From assembly GCA_016872675.1 (NCBI GenBank), contig VGZG01000007.1:1-64000 (forward strand): 64,000 nucleotides of DNA, written 5' to 3'. This document shows, piece after piece, positions 50,322-59,007 of this stretch. Position numbers and translations under genes: made by a program. Under the pieces are notes generated by a model that saw nothing but the letters and a program-made list of their open reading frames with translations, had not been told where the DNA came from and did no database searches. The stretch's first letter is position 1. Each line of letters starts with the position of its first letter. This DNA is from Planctomycetota bacterium. GTDB lineage: Bacteria > Planctomycetota > UBA1135 > UBA2386.

Positions 50322-50768
50322 ATGACCGCATTCGTTGCCAACCACGCCGTCGCGGCCGCGGCGTCTTTTTTGGCGCTCGTCGCCCTGGGCGCTTGCGCGC
50401 TGGAACCTGACGAGAACGCGAGCGTTCAGGCAGTGCAGTTCCAGGACGTCGTCGTGCCGAGCGGCCTGCAGATTCGCGAGTCCACTCACCAGAGCTGGTC
50501 GCGCGAGGACGCCGGCTTTCGCCAGGGGCACCTCGAGTACTACGGCCAAAACGACGTCACCGTCGCCGCCGACTACGTTCGCCAGCGCATGCCGCAGCAC
50601 AACTGGTCGAAGGTCACCGATGGTCTCGCCGAGAACGGCGACCTGAAGATCCGCTTCGAACGCGACATCTATCGCGCCGACTACACCTTCTCGCGCAGCG
50701 ATGGTGCGACCAAGATGGTCGTCGATTACACCACCGACTACGCGCGTCGCGACCCGAACCGACAATGA
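50322..50768 (+). CDS. Small lipoprotein of unknown function
   Basis: The 148-aa product has a lipoprotein signal with lipobox LGAC (Cys about 25). The mature part has VVVPSGLQIRESTHQSWSRE, a GHLEYYGQNDVTVAADYVRQRM helix and YTFSRSDGATKMVVDYTTD strands, a compact alpha-beta domain. I recognise no characterised family; similar short lipoproteins occur in planctomycetes. It shares an ATGA overlap with the cyclophilin-like gene, so the two are coupled. Confidence 0.7.
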   Translation: MTAFVANHAVAAAASFLALVALGACALEPDENASVQAVQFQDVVVPSGLQIRESTHQSWSREDAGFRQGHLEYYGQNDVTVAADYVRQRMPQHNWSKVTDGLAENGDLKIRFERDIYRADYTFSRSDGATKMVVDYTTDYARRDPNRQ

Positions 50769-51931
50769 CCTCTACTCCGACCCCCACCACACTGGGCACG
50801 CAGACGCCAAACCAGATCGAGCTGGCCTGGTTCCGCTACAAGGCCCCTATCAATGTGGTGTTGCTGGCAATCGTCGCGGCCCTCGGTGCCAACTATGCCC
50901 TAACGTATTTCGAGCGAAAGGAAACCGACAAGATCTGGTCCGAATTCGCCACAAGTGTCGGCCTGGAAAATGCTTACACCGATAGCTCCAAGGCGAGCGT
51001 GAGTTTGACCGAGCAGGTCGCCACCCTCGGCGCCGCCGACCTCGTCAAGGCCCTCAGCAGCGCTAGCGACGGCCAGAAGCCCTACATCCTGGTCGCCATG
51101 GCCCGCAAGGCGATGGTCGACAAGAACTGGGCGGAGGCCGATCAGCACCTCACGGCTCTCGAGACGCAGTTCCCCAACCACGTCTTGGTGCGTGCGTCGG
51201 ACCACCCGGTGCAGTCGCGCGACTTCGTCAAGAAGGCCGAGTCCGACGCCCAAACGGCTCAGCCCGAAAAGCCGGAAGAGCCTGAGTGGAAGCCGGTTGT
51301 GAAGGGTAGTGCGGTTGGGTTGATGCGCGCCCAGATCGAAGCGGCCAAGGCGTTCGCGCCGCCGCCGCAGTTCGCCATGACGGAGATTCCGACCGACGCG
51401 ACCAAGGTCAAGTTCGAGCTGTCGGGCAACTACGGCTCGTTCACGCTGGCCCTGCTGCCGCAGGCGCCGCTGCACCGCGAGGCATTCCTCAAGCTCGCCC
51501 AAGGCGAGAACCCGTTCTGGAAGGGATTGGCAATCGACGAGATTCGCCGTCCGACCAAGATGGCGAGCAAGCTCCCCCACGAACTGCACCTCGGCTTCGA
51601 CTCGACGAGGGACGACCTTCGCGATAAGTGGACCGACAAGGACCCAAGCAAGAACCAGGTCGAGTTCGAGAAGAACAGCCTGAGCCACTTCGCCGGCGCC
51701 GTGTCGGCCCGCAACGAGGCGGACGGCAAGTCCTGCGCGGATCGCTTCTGGGTCGCCGTCGATGGGGCGCCGCGTTACGACGGCGAGCGCACGATCTTCG
51801 CCTGGGTGGTCGATGGCCTCGACAACCTGAAGCGGGTGTGCGAGGCGACGATGACGGCCCAGGAAGAAGAGCAGGGCCGCGGCAAGCCGAGCGAGAACAT
51901 CCGCGTCACCGCGGTCAGCGTTCTGCAGTAG
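50765..51931 (+). CDS. Membrane-anchored cyclophilin-like peptidyl-prolyl isomerase homologue
   Basis: The 388-aa product has an N-terminal helix (APINVVLLAIVAALGANYALTYF), a helical TPR-like region (LVKALSSASDGQKPYILVAMARKAM, AEADQHLTALETQFP), and a C-terminal cyclophilin-like barrel from about 215: KVKFELSGNYGSFTLALLPQAP, SLSHFAGAVSARNE, SCADRFWVAVDGAPRYDGERTIFAWVVDGLDNLK. Canonical active-site residues (FHR, QGGD, FFIT) are not clearly kept, so activity is doubtful. Topology places the barrel in the periplasm. Confidence 0.72.
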   Translation: MTSTPTPTTLGTQTPNQIELAWFRYKAPINVVLLAIVAALGANYALTYFERKETDKIWSEFATSVGLENAYTDSSKASVSLTEQVATLGAADLVKALSSASDGQKPYILVAMARKAMVDKNWAEADQHLTALETQFPNHVLVRASDHPVQSRDFVKKAESDAQTAQPEKPEEPEWKPVVKGSAVGLMRAQIEAAKAFAPPPQFAMTEIPTDATKVKFELSGNYGSFTLALLPQAPLHREAFLKLAQGENPFWKGLAIDEIRRPTKMASKLPHELHLGFDSTRDDLRDKWTDKDPSKNQVEFEKNSLSHFAGAVSARNEADGKSCADRFWVAVDGAPRYDGERTIFAWVVDGLDNLKRVCEATMTAQEEEQGRGKPSENIRVTAVSVLQ

Positions 51932-51961
51932 GACTGGCTCGGAGCCCTGCTGCGCGGCCGC

Positions 51962-52885
51962 TCAGGCCTCCTTGAGCCGGGCGTAGATTCGTTCAAACTC
52001 TGCGCGCCCAGCGGTCTCGATGACGATCTGGCTGCGCTTCCGCCCATAGCGGATCGCCACCTTGGTCCCGAGGTTCTCGACGAGGGCCTCTTCGATCTCG
52101 TTGAGCCAGACCGGGCGCCCCTTCGCCTTGGCGGCGCCCCCTGCCTTGGTCGCTGTGCCGAGCGACGCTGCTTGCGCCAACTTGACCTTGGCTTCGGTTT
52201 CGCGAACCGACCAGCCCTGCTTGACGCACTCGTCCGCATACTCGGTCATCGCCTTGGCGTCCGGCAGAGCGAGCAGGCAGCGGGCGTGGCCCATGGTCAG
52301 TGTTCCACGTGAAACATGGGCCTGAACGGCCTCGGGCAGGTCGAGCAGGCGCAGGAAGTTTGCGACCGACGAGCGCTCGAGACCGACGCGCCTGGCGACC
52401 TCCTCTTGGGTCGTCGCCAAGGTCGCCATCAGCAGCTTGAACCCCCGGGCCTTCTCGATGGCGTTCAGGTCCTCGCGCTGCAGGTTCTCGACCAGCGCGA
52501 ACACCGCGGACTCCTGGTTGGTGAGCGTGCGCACCAAGACAGGCACCCTCGTGAGCCCCGCCAACTGGGCGGCGCGCCACCGGCGCTCGCCGGCGACGAT
52601 CTCCAGCTTGTGACCGACGCGCCGGGCCAGAATCGGCTGCAGGATGCCGCTCGCACGAATCGACTCGGCGAGCTCCTTGAGTTCGGCCTCACCCATCGCT
52701 TTGCGCGGCTGGTACGGGCTGACGACGAGCTGCGTGACGTCCGCCTGGACGATCTCGTCCTCGCCCTGCATCTTCAGGTCGGCAACATTCGTCCGCGGTG
52801 ACGGGTCTGCTTTGGTCGCATCAGGCGCCGGGCGCCCCCTGGACAAGAAGAAATCGAGGCCACGACCGAGTCGACGATCAACCAT
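51962..52885 (-). CDS. parB: Chromosome-partitioning protein ParB
   Basis: ATG 52885 has AAGGAG 7 bases upstream, so it is preferred over TTG 52891; the product is 307 aa. It contains the N-terminal segment RRLGRGLDFFL, the ParB/Srx CTP-binding domain with LVVSPYQPRK and VAGERRWRAAQLAGL, and VENLQREDLNAIEKARGF, then the HTH (TQEEVARRVGLERSSVANFLRLLDLP) and a C-terminal dimer domain. It binds parS and spreads as a CTP-dependent clamp. Its own gene contains the parS site. The start overlaps the end of parA. Confidence 0.95.
   Translation of the reverse strand: MVDRRLGRGLDFFLSRGRPAPDATKADPSPRTNVADLKMQGEDEIVQADVTQLVVSPYQPRKAMGEAELKELAESIRASGILQPILARRVGHKLEIVAGERRWRAAQLAGLTRVPVLVRTLTNQESAVFALVENLQREDLNAIEKARGFKLLMATLATTQEEVARRVGLERSSVANFLRLLDLPEAVQAHVSRGTLTMGHARCLLALPDAKAMTEYADECVKQGWSVRETEAKVKLAQAASLGTATKAGGAAKAKGRPVWLNEIEEALVENLGTKVAIRYGRKRSQIVIETAGRAEFERIYARLKEA
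52301..52316. promoter_or_regulatory. parS centromere site inside parB
   Basis: TGTTCCACGTGAAACA matches the 16-bp parS consensus (TGTTNCACGTGAAACA). On the coding strand it encodes HVSRGT in ParB. The same arrangement is known in Bacillus subtilis spo0J. No second clear copy was seen in the window. Confidence 0.93.
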
Positions 52886-53594
52886 GTTCAAGCTCCTTGA
52901 CGAGTTCCGCGTAGCACAAGGCGCCCTTGGAGTGTGGGCTGTGATGGAAAACTGATTGGCCGAAGCTGGCCGCCTCGACGAGACAACTGTCGCGCAGGAT
53001 GACTGACCGCAAGAGTTGGTCTCCCAGGTTCTTGCGGAGATCGTCCAGGATCTCCATGGTCACTGGCTCGCGCAAGTCCACCATCGTCGGCAAGACGCCG
53101 CGCAGGGCCGCCTTGCCAGGGAACTCCACGGCAGCGGCGCTCAGGCTGGCGAGCATCTGGCTCAGGCCATGCATGGCGAAGAACTCGGCCTGCACCGGCA
53201 CAACGACCCGTTCGGCGATCTGAACTCCCGCCCAGCCCCAGTCATCGAGGCGGGGCGGGCAATCGATGACGAGCCAGTCGAGGCGGTCCGCGACCCGTGC
53301 CACCAGGTCCTTCAGCCGTTCCACGTCAATCGTGGCGCCCCGTGCCAGCGTCGAGCCATCGCCCGGCGATGGCAGCAACCACAGGTTGGTGGTGATGTGC
53401 GTCAGGCCTTCCAGCGCCTCGTCAACAACGGCGTCCGCGGCGATCGACTGCACAGCCACCGTGGCGTTGCCTTGCGGATCGAGGTCGAAAAGGGCCGTAC
53501 GATGCCCTGCAAGCGCAAAGCCGTGCGCAAGGTGGATGGCGGTTGTCGTCTTGCCGACGCCGCCTTTTTGGTTTGCGAGCACAATCGAACGCAT
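52878..53594 (-). CDS. parA: Chromosome-partitioning ATPase ParA (Soj)
   Basis: The 238-aa product has the deviant Walker A LANQKGGVGKTTTAIHLAHG, Walker A' LFDLDPQGNATVA, Walker B VIDCPPRLDDWG and VVPVQAEFFAMHGLSQML. The size and adjacency to parB with parS define the chromosomal ParABS system, which segregates origins. It is the first gene of the parAB operon; the leader between 53595 and 53740 holds inverted repeats. Confidence 0.94.
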   Translation of the reverse strand: MRSIVLANQKGGVGKTTTAIHLAHGFALAGHRTALFDLDPQGNATVAVQSIAADAVVDEALEGLTHITTNLWLLPSPGDGSTLARGATIDVERLKDLVARVADRLDWLVIDCPPRLDDWGWAGVQIAERVVVPVQAEFFAMHGLSQMLASLSAAAVEFPGKAALRGVLPTMVDLREPVTMEILDDLRKNLGDQLLRSVILRDSCLVEAASFGQSVFHHSPHSKGALCYAELVKELEHG

Positions 53595-53635
53595 CTACGC
53601 CTCGTCGTCTGACCACGCCGAGCGCCGCGTACGCC

Positions 53636-53677
53636 GCGCCCATCCGTGGGCGCATCCGTCGCTTGCCGACGGGATGC
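53636..53677. promoter_or_regulatory. Two adjacent dyads upstream of parA
   Basis: GCGCCCA-TCCG-TGGGCGC (53636-53653) is an exact 7-bp dyad, followed by GCATCCGTCG ... CGACGGGATGC (53652-53677) with one bulge. They lie 42-83 bases upstream of the parA start. They may be an operator or leader hairpins. Confidence 0.35.
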
Positions 53678-53740
53678 TAGCTACCTACTCTGCAACCGAG
53701 AACCCCTCGCGGCAGATTCCTCTCGCTTGGACGACGCAAG

Positions 53741-54343
53741 GTGAACACAACCTCGATCCGCGTGCGCAGTGCGCACCTCGCCGTGGTCGCGGCCGTGCGT
53801 CACGCCGGCGTCGCGCCGTGGCTCTTGGTGGTGGGGTGGGGGCTATTCGCGGCGCTGCAGGAGCCCATGCTGTTTCGCAGCTACGGCATCCGATTGCCGT
53901 TCCAGGCTGCCTGGCCGGCGTGCATCGCGTTGCTCGCCGTGCTGGCCGCAAGCTGCCCGAAACCTCGGCATGGAACGTCGCAAGTACTTGCGGTATATTG
54001 GCTTACAGCGTCTATAGCGAGCGTGTTGACTGCCGTGCTCGCGGCCGTCGAAGGTGCCCGCGGCAGCCTCGATGGCTTGCGTCTCGCAGGCGGTTGGTGC
54101 GTCGGCTGCCTGCTGGTTGCGACGCCCTTTGGCCTCCTGCTGCTGGCCACTCGCGGCCAACCCGTTGCCCTCCGCGCGATCTTCCTCGCGGCCGCGCTCG
54201 CCCTCGCCCTGAGCCTCGCCGTGCGTTTCGACAGCGACCCCTGGTCGCTGCGCACCATCGCGGCAACGCTGTGCTTCGGGCTGGCCGCCGTGGCCCGCGC
54301 CTGCAACCCGCCTCGTCCCCATGCGCATCGGCATCCTCGGTGA
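53741..54343 (+). CDS. Hypothetical integral membrane protein
   Basis: GTG 53741 gives 200 aa with about five or six hydrophobic helices (WLLVVGWGLFAALQE, AAWPACIALLAVLAA, VLAVYWLTASIASVLTAVLAAV, CVGCLLVATPFGLLLLA, AIFLAAALALALSLAV). No conserved motif or family was recognised. Its end overlaps the metallophosphoesterase start by 23 bases, suggesting coupling. Confidence 0.6.
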   Translation: MNTTSIRVRSAHLAVVAAVRHAGVAPWLLVVGWGLFAALQEPMLFRSYGIRLPFQAAWPACIALLAVLAASCPKPRHGTSQVLAVYWLTASIASVLTAVLAAVEGARGSLDGLRLAGGWCVGCLLVATPFGLLLLATRGQPVALRAIFLAAALALALSLAVRFDSDPWSLRTIAATLCFGLAAVARACNPPRPHAHRHPR

Positions 54344-55061
54344 CATCCACAGCAACGTGGAAGCGCTGCGGGCGGTCGTCGACGCGCTGCGCCACGACGA
54401 CGCCGACATCTTCGTGCAGGTGGGGGACATCGTTGGCTACGGCCCGGATCCATCGCCGTGCGTCGACATCGTCCGCGATCTCGGCTGCATCACCTGCATG
54501 GGCAACCACGACGCCGCGGTGCTCGGGTTGCTCGACCTGTCGTACTTCAACGACAAGGCGCGCGCAGCCGTCGAATGGACGCGTCCACGGCTGCGGCCGA
54601 GCGATGTCGAATTCCTGCGCGCGCTGCCGCTCATCGAGCAGCGCGCCGGCTTCACGGTCGTGCACGGCAGCCTGCACATGCCGGATCAATTCGGCTACGT
54701 GATCAGTCGCGTCGAAGCGCAGCACGCGCTCGACGAACAGACGACGCGGCTGTGCTTCATTGGTCATTCGCACTCGCCGTGCGTCTACCTCCGGCGCACG
54801 CCGAATACGCGCGAGATCGACGCGTACGCCGACAGCGAGATCGACGTGTCGTACCGCGGGTTCCAGCGCGTGCTCCTCAACGTCGGCAGCGTCGGTCAGC
54901 CGCGCGACGAGGATCCTCGCGCTGCGTATGGCCTCGTCGACACCGACGAAGAACGCGTTTGGATCAAGCGCGTTGCCTACGACGTTCCCGCTGTGCAGCA
55001 GAAGATCCTCGCCGCCGGACTGCCGCACCTGTTGGCCAGCCGCCTCGCGCTAGGCATCTGA
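54321..55061 (+). CDS. Calcineurin-like metallophosphoesterase (YfcE/MJ0936-like)
   Basis: The 246-aa product carries all dimetal motifs: ILGDIHSNVEAL (D-x-H), VQVGDIVGYGPDP (GD), CMGNHDA (GNHD), VVHGSL and CFIGHSHSP (GHxH). Sequence and length match the small phosphodiesterase group that hydrolyses model phosphodiesters or cyclic nucleotides; the physiological substrate is unknown. The next gene, encoding a secreted PIG-L protein, starts 12 bases after its stop. Confidence 0.88.
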   Translation: MRIGILGDIHSNVEALRAVVDALRHDDADIFVQVGDIVGYGPDPSPCVDIVRDLGCITCMGNHDAAVLGLLDLSYFNDKARAAVEWTRPRLRPSDVEFLRALPLIEQRAGFTVVHGSLHMPDQFGYVISRVEAQHALDEQTTRLCFIGHSHSPCVYLRRTPNTREIDAYADSEIDVSYRGFQRVLLNVGSVGQPRDEDPRAAYGLVDTDEERVWIKRVAYDVPAVQQKILAAGLPHLLASRLALGI

Positions 55062-55072
55062 GGCACCGCGCC

Positions 55073-57424
55073 ATGCGACTCATGCCCCTCGCCGTCGCCG
55101 CGCTCGCCGCCGCCGCCGCCGCGCAGCGATGGCACGACGTGCCGGCCGTGTTCCCGGCGGCGCCCAATGCCCTGCCGCAGGCCGTGCGCGACGCGCAGTG
55201 CGACGCGCTGGTGCTCCTCGTCGCCTCGCACCCCGACGATCGCTACCTGCTGCCGGCGGCTTGGCTGCGCCGCGTCCACGGCGCGCGCGTCGCGCTGCTG
55301 CTGGCGACGCGCGGCGGTGGCGCGCAGAACAGCGCCGGCCCCGAGACCGGCGACGAGTTCGAACGGATCCGCACGCTCGAAGCCGAGGTCGGCGGCGCGC
55401 TCCTGGGCGTCGACGTATGGCACCTTGGCCGCCCCGACGCGGGCTATCGCCGCTCGGCCGCCGACACGCTGGCAGAGTGGGGGAAGGACGCGACGATTGA
55501 CGACCTCGCGCGCCTGCTGCGACGCATCCGCCCCGACGTCGTGATGACGACGCACCACGACGCCGAGCAGCACGGCCACGACCTCGCGCTCATCGAACTG
55601 TTGCCGGCCGCGTTCTCTCGCGCGCGCGATCCCGCCTTTGCCACCGCCGAAGCGCCGCACGACATCGCGTCCTATTGGACCGGCTTCGACGACCGGCCCG
55701 GTCATGGCGTCCTCGACCTGCGCGTCGACGTGCCGGACGCCGAACTCGGCGTGCCGCTGCGCGAGCATGCGTACGCGATCCTTCGGGGCGCGCACCGCAG
55801 CCCCGGCGCGCCCGCGCCGCTCGACGACGTGTTCCCGCCGACGATGCGCTTCGTCGCGCGCGCCGAACGGACGACGTCCGCGGGTGATTCGACGTTCGCC
55901 CTGCCGAGCGTGCTCGACGCGGCGCGGTGGCCGGCTGCGGCGGGCGCGGCCGACGAACTCGCGCGCCAACTCGCATCGCTGCGGCCCGACGATCCGCAGT
56001 TGCTCGCCGCCGCGGCCGCCGCCGTTCGCGTCCTCGAGAACGCGCGCGCGCGCGCTGGCGACGGCGAAGCCGCCGTTCGCCTGGATCGCCGCCTCGCTGC
56101 GACGCGGCAACTCGTCGCGCTGGCTGCCGGCGCGCAGATTCGCCTCGCGTGCGCGCCTGGGGCCGTCGCCGTTCCCGGGCCCGCACTGGGCCTGCAAGCG
56201 ACGATTCGCGCCGCCGCGCCGATGGAGTGGCGCGCCAGCGGTTGCGATGGCCTGCGCGTCGAGGGCGCCGCCGAATTCCGCGCCGACACCTCAGCGCTCC
56301 TGCGTGCGATCGCGCCGCCGTCGCCGACGGGCGATCCGATGGAGCCGCGCTTCCGCGCCGAGCGCTTCGCGCCGCCCTTCCGCGTGCGCGTTGAACTCCG
56401 GATCCGTGACGTCGTTGTCCCAGTCGATCTCGTCGTGCCGATTGAACTGAGCGCGCCGGTGACGTTGCGCGCGCAGCCGCGGGCGCTGCTGCTGCCGACC
56501 GCGCGCCGCACGCTGCGCTTCACTGTCGAAGCAGACCGACACGGCGCGACGCCGACGCTCGCCGACGTCGAGGTGCGCGCGGCCGCCGGCTATGCGATCG
56601 CCGTCGACCGGCAGCCAGCCGACCTGCGCGCTGCGACCCGCACGTCGCTGACGTTTGAAGTCACCGCGCCGGCGACGCGCCGCCCCGGCGTCGACGTGCT
56701 GCGCATCGGCATGGGGGACCTGCGCCTCGACCTGCCCGTGCACAAGGTCGACGTCGTCGTGCCGGATGGCCTGCGCGTCGGCATCGTGCGCGGCAGCGAC
56801 GACACGCTTGGCAACGTGCTGGGCGCTGGCGGCCTTGGCATCGCGCTCACCGAACTCGACGACGCGGCGATCGCGTCATCGTCGTTCGCCGGGATCGACG
56901 CGATCGTCGTCGACATTCGCGCGCTGCGCGATCGGCCGGCGGCGCGCCGCGCGTTCGATCGCCTGCTCGACTTCGCCTCGGGCGCCGGCAAGCGCCTCCT
57001 CGTTCTCTACCAGAAGGACGTCGAGTTCCAGCCGCCCGGCGAGGACTTCGTTGGCGCGCCGTTCCGTCCGTTCGTCGTCGGCAAGGCGCGCGTGACTCGC
57101 GCCGACGCGCCGGTGCGCGCGCTGCGCCGCGATCATCCGCTGCTCACGCACCCCAACCGCATCCGCGCCGAAGACTGGGACGGCTGGGACCAGGAGCGCG
57201 CTCTCTATCTGCCTTCGGCATGGAGCGCGGCGTGCGAGGAAGTGCTCGAACTGCACGACCCCGGCCAGCCGCCCGAGCGCGGCGCGCTGCTGTACGCGCG
57301 CCACGGCGACGGCGAGTACGTCTACTGCGCGTTGTCACTGTGGCGGCAGCTCAAGAAGCTGCATCCCGGGGCAGTACGCCTGCTGGCCAATCTGCTGGCG
57401 CCGACGCCGCGCGCGCGCAACTGA
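55073..57424 (+). CDS. Secreted PIG-L/LmbE deacetylase-like protein with C-terminal ThuA-like domain
   Basis: ATG 55073 gives 783 aa with a signal peptide (LAVAALAAAAAAQ). The PIG-L domain (about 25-260) has VASHPDDRYLLPAAWL (normally HPDDE; the Glu is Arg), TRGGGAQNSAGPETG and the distal THHDAEQHGHDLAL. The middle part is beta-rich and Pro/Ala-rich, resembling Ig-like linkers. Residues about 560-780 look like a ThuA/glutamine-amidotransferase-type fold: LRVGIVRGSDDTLGNVLGAGGL, IDAIVVDIRALRD, KRLLVLYQKDVEFQ. Similar fusions occur in planctomycetes and Bacteroidetes. It probably acts on N-acetylated sugars outside the cytoplasm. Confidence 0.82.
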   Translation: MRLMPLAVAALAAAAAAQRWHDVPAVFPAAPNALPQAVRDAQCDALVLLVASHPDDRYLLPAAWLRRVHGARVALLLATRGGGAQNSAGPETGDEFERIRTLEAEVGGALLGVDVWHLGRPDAGYRRSAADTLAEWGKDATIDDLARLLRRIRPDVVMTTHHDAEQHGHDLALIELLPAAFSRARDPAFATAEAPHDIASYWTGFDDRPGHGVLDLRVDVPDAELGVPLREHAYAILRGAHRSPGAPAPLDDVFPPTMRFVARAERTTSAGDSTFALPSVLDAARWPAAAGAADELARQLASLRPDDPQLLAAAAAAVRVLENARARAGDGEAAVRLDRRLAATRQLVALAAGAQIRLACAPGAVAVPGPALGLQATIRAAAPMEWRASGCDGLRVEGAAEFRADTSALLRAIAPPSPTGDPMEPRFRAERFAPPFRVRVELRIRDVVVPVDLVVPIELSAPVTLRAQPRALLLPTARRTLRFTVEADRHGATPTLADVEVRAAAGYAIAVDRQPADLRAATRTSLTFEVTAPATRRPGVDVLRIGMGDLRLDLPVHKVDVVVPDGLRVGIVRGSDDTLGNVLGAGGLGIALTELDDAAIASSSFAGIDAIVVDIRALRDRPAARRAFDRLLDFASGAGKRLLVLYQKDVEFQPPGEDFVGAPFRPFVVGKARVTRADAPVRALRRDHPLLTHPNRIRAEDWDGWDQERALYLPSAWSAACEEVLELHDPGQPPERGALLYARHGDGEYVYCALSLWRQLKKLHPGAVRLLANLLAPTPRARN

Positions 57425-57432
57425 CTCGACGC

Positions 57433-58887
57433 TCAACTGCGAGCGCGGCCGAGCCAGAGGCCGGCGACCAGGCTGGCGACCACCAGCGGGCCAACTGCGA
57501 GCGGCATCGAGCCGGTCTTCCACCACAGCAACGTCGACCACGCCACGCCGAGCGCCGTCACTACAACGGGCGCGCGCAGCGACGATGGTTCGGCCAGCGG
57601 TGTTGGCGCGGCAACGGGCGCCGGCGCGGGCGGTGTCGGCGTTGACTTGGCAAGGGGCGCAGGCGGTGTTGGCGCGGCAACGGGCGCCGGCGCGGGCGGC
57701 GTCGGCGTTGACTCGGCAAGGGGCGCAGCTGGCGTTGGCGCGGCAACGGGCGCAGGCGGTGTTGGCGCGGCAACGGGCGCCGGCGCGAGCGGCGTCGGCG
57801 TTGACTTGGCAACGGGCGCAGCCGGTGTTGGCGCGGCAACGAGCGCCGGCGCGGGCGGCGTCGGCGTTGACTTGGCAACGGGCGCAGGCGCGGGCGGCGT
57901 CGGCGTGGCGGCCTCTTGCGTCACGGCTACGTCGAGTTGGCCCAGGCGTGCCTCGAGCTGCTGCACGCTGGCGACGGTCGCCGCGAGCGCTTTGCCTTGG
58001 CAGCCGAGTTCGGCGCGCAACTCGGTCAGCGCCGTCGCCACGCCCGCCGCTGCGATCGGGCGCATCTGCTCGAGCGCGGCGTCCAAGCTGGACTGCACCT
58101 GAGCGAGCGCCGCCAGCACGCGACGGTGGGCCTCCCTGAGTTCCAAATCAGCGCGTGGCGAAGCGGGCGTCGCCGCCGCCTCGGCAATGGCGGCCGTCGA
58201 CAGCCGGACGTCCGCGCCCGTGGCGATGGCGTTCTTCTCGGTCGCCCACTCCAACGTCGTCGCCGGCGCGGCGAGCACGGCGCCGTCGGTCTCGGCGTCC
58301 TCGGCCCGCGCCGCCGCCGGCGTAGCGCACGCCGCAGCGTCGTGGCGCGAGGCGGTAGCGACATCCGCGCTGAGCGGCGGCGGCGCACCCTCGTCGACGG
58401 GCTCGAACGTCGACGACTCGTCGGCGCCGGCCGCCATGTCGCCAGCGTCGCCCTTCGTCGTGAACCCGACCGTCGGCAGGCAGGCCGCCGTGCGCCCATC
58501 CGCGGCCCATGCGGAGGCATCGGCGGCGGACGTTGCGTCGTCGTCGCCCGAGCGAAACACGCAGACGCCACCGAGCAGTGCCGCGCCGCGCGTCGCGTAC
58601 AGGAGGTCTTCGACCACCGGCTCCGACGACGACTTGGCGGGCGGCGCCGTCAGATCTTCGACGGCTTCGAGCGTCGGATCCGCGAGCTCTGGCACTTCGA
58701 CCTCGCGCAGCGTCTCGGCAGGCGCGGCGGCGGCGTGATGCCACGCCGGCGCGATCCCTGCCATGTGCTCGCGGCGGGCGAGGAAAGCCCAAACGTCCGG
58801 CGTTGCGAACGCGGAACAAGGCTCAGGCAGGATCGCCTGGATTGCGAGCGAGACGAGTGGCGGCGTGGTGTGTGGTTGGGACGACAC
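57433..58887 (-). CDS. Low-complexity tail-anchored protein with Pro/Ala/Thr tandem repeats
   Basis: GTG 58887 gives 484 aa with a mostly disordered, Ala/Glu/Asp-rich N-terminal half, then a helical segment with coiled-coil character (ADLELREAHRRVLAALAQVQ, ALTELRAELGCQGKALAATVASVQQLEARLG). A block of about 105 residues repeats APLAKSTPTPPAPAPVAAPTPP-like units, followed by two short hydrophobic segments (APVVVTALGVAWSTLLWW; GPLVVASLVAGLWLG) at the extreme C-terminus. The Pro/Ala stalk probably spans an envelope layer. No catalytic motif was found; the function is unknown. Confidence 0.6.
   Translation of the reverse strand: MSSQPHTTPPLVSLAIQAILPEPCSAFATPDVWAFLARREHMAGIAPAWHHAAAAPAETLREVEVPELADPTLEAVEDLTAPPAKSSSEPVVEDLLYATRGAALLGGVCVFRSGDDDATSAADASAWAADGRTAACLPTVGFTTKGDAGDMAAGADESSTFEPVDEGAPPPLSADVATASRHDAAACATPAAARAEDAETDGAVLAAPATTLEWATEKNAIATGADVRLSTAAIAEAAATPASPRADLELREAHRRVLAALAQVQSSLDAALEQMRPIAAAGVATALTELRAELGCQGKALAATVASVQQLEARLGQLDVAVTQEAATPTPPAPAPVAKSTPTPPAPALVAAPTPAAPVAKSTPTPLAPAPVAAPTPPAPVAAPTPAAPLAESTPTPPAPAPVAAPTPPAPLAKSTPTPPAPAPVAAPTPLAEPSSLRAPVVVTALGVAWSTLLWWKTGSMPLAVGPLVVASLVAGLWLGRARS
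57598..57912 (-). repeat. 66-bp tandem repeats encoding a Pro/Ala/Thr stalk
   Basis: Units of about 66 bases, containing GGCGTTGACTTGGCAA and GGTGTTGGCGCGGCAACGGG, repeat with partial shorter copies inside the gene at 57433-58887. Each unit encodes 22 residues of the (P)VA/LAKSTPTPPAPA type. Copy number is likely to vary between strains. Confidence 0.8.
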
Positions 58888-59007
58888 GGGCGGGTCCGGC
58901 GAAGGAGGCGAGCCGACGCGCTCCCAGCCGTCTGCCTCATCGGTCGCCGGCTCCGCGCGCGTGAACCAGATCAGCGCGGGCGCGGTAGCTCCGCTGGCAG
59001 CGGCGAC

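Noticed and set aside
57598-57912. Possible CRISPR-like repeat array
   Set aside because: Units are contiguous without unique spacers, keep a reading frame, and encode Pro/Ala/Thr repeats.
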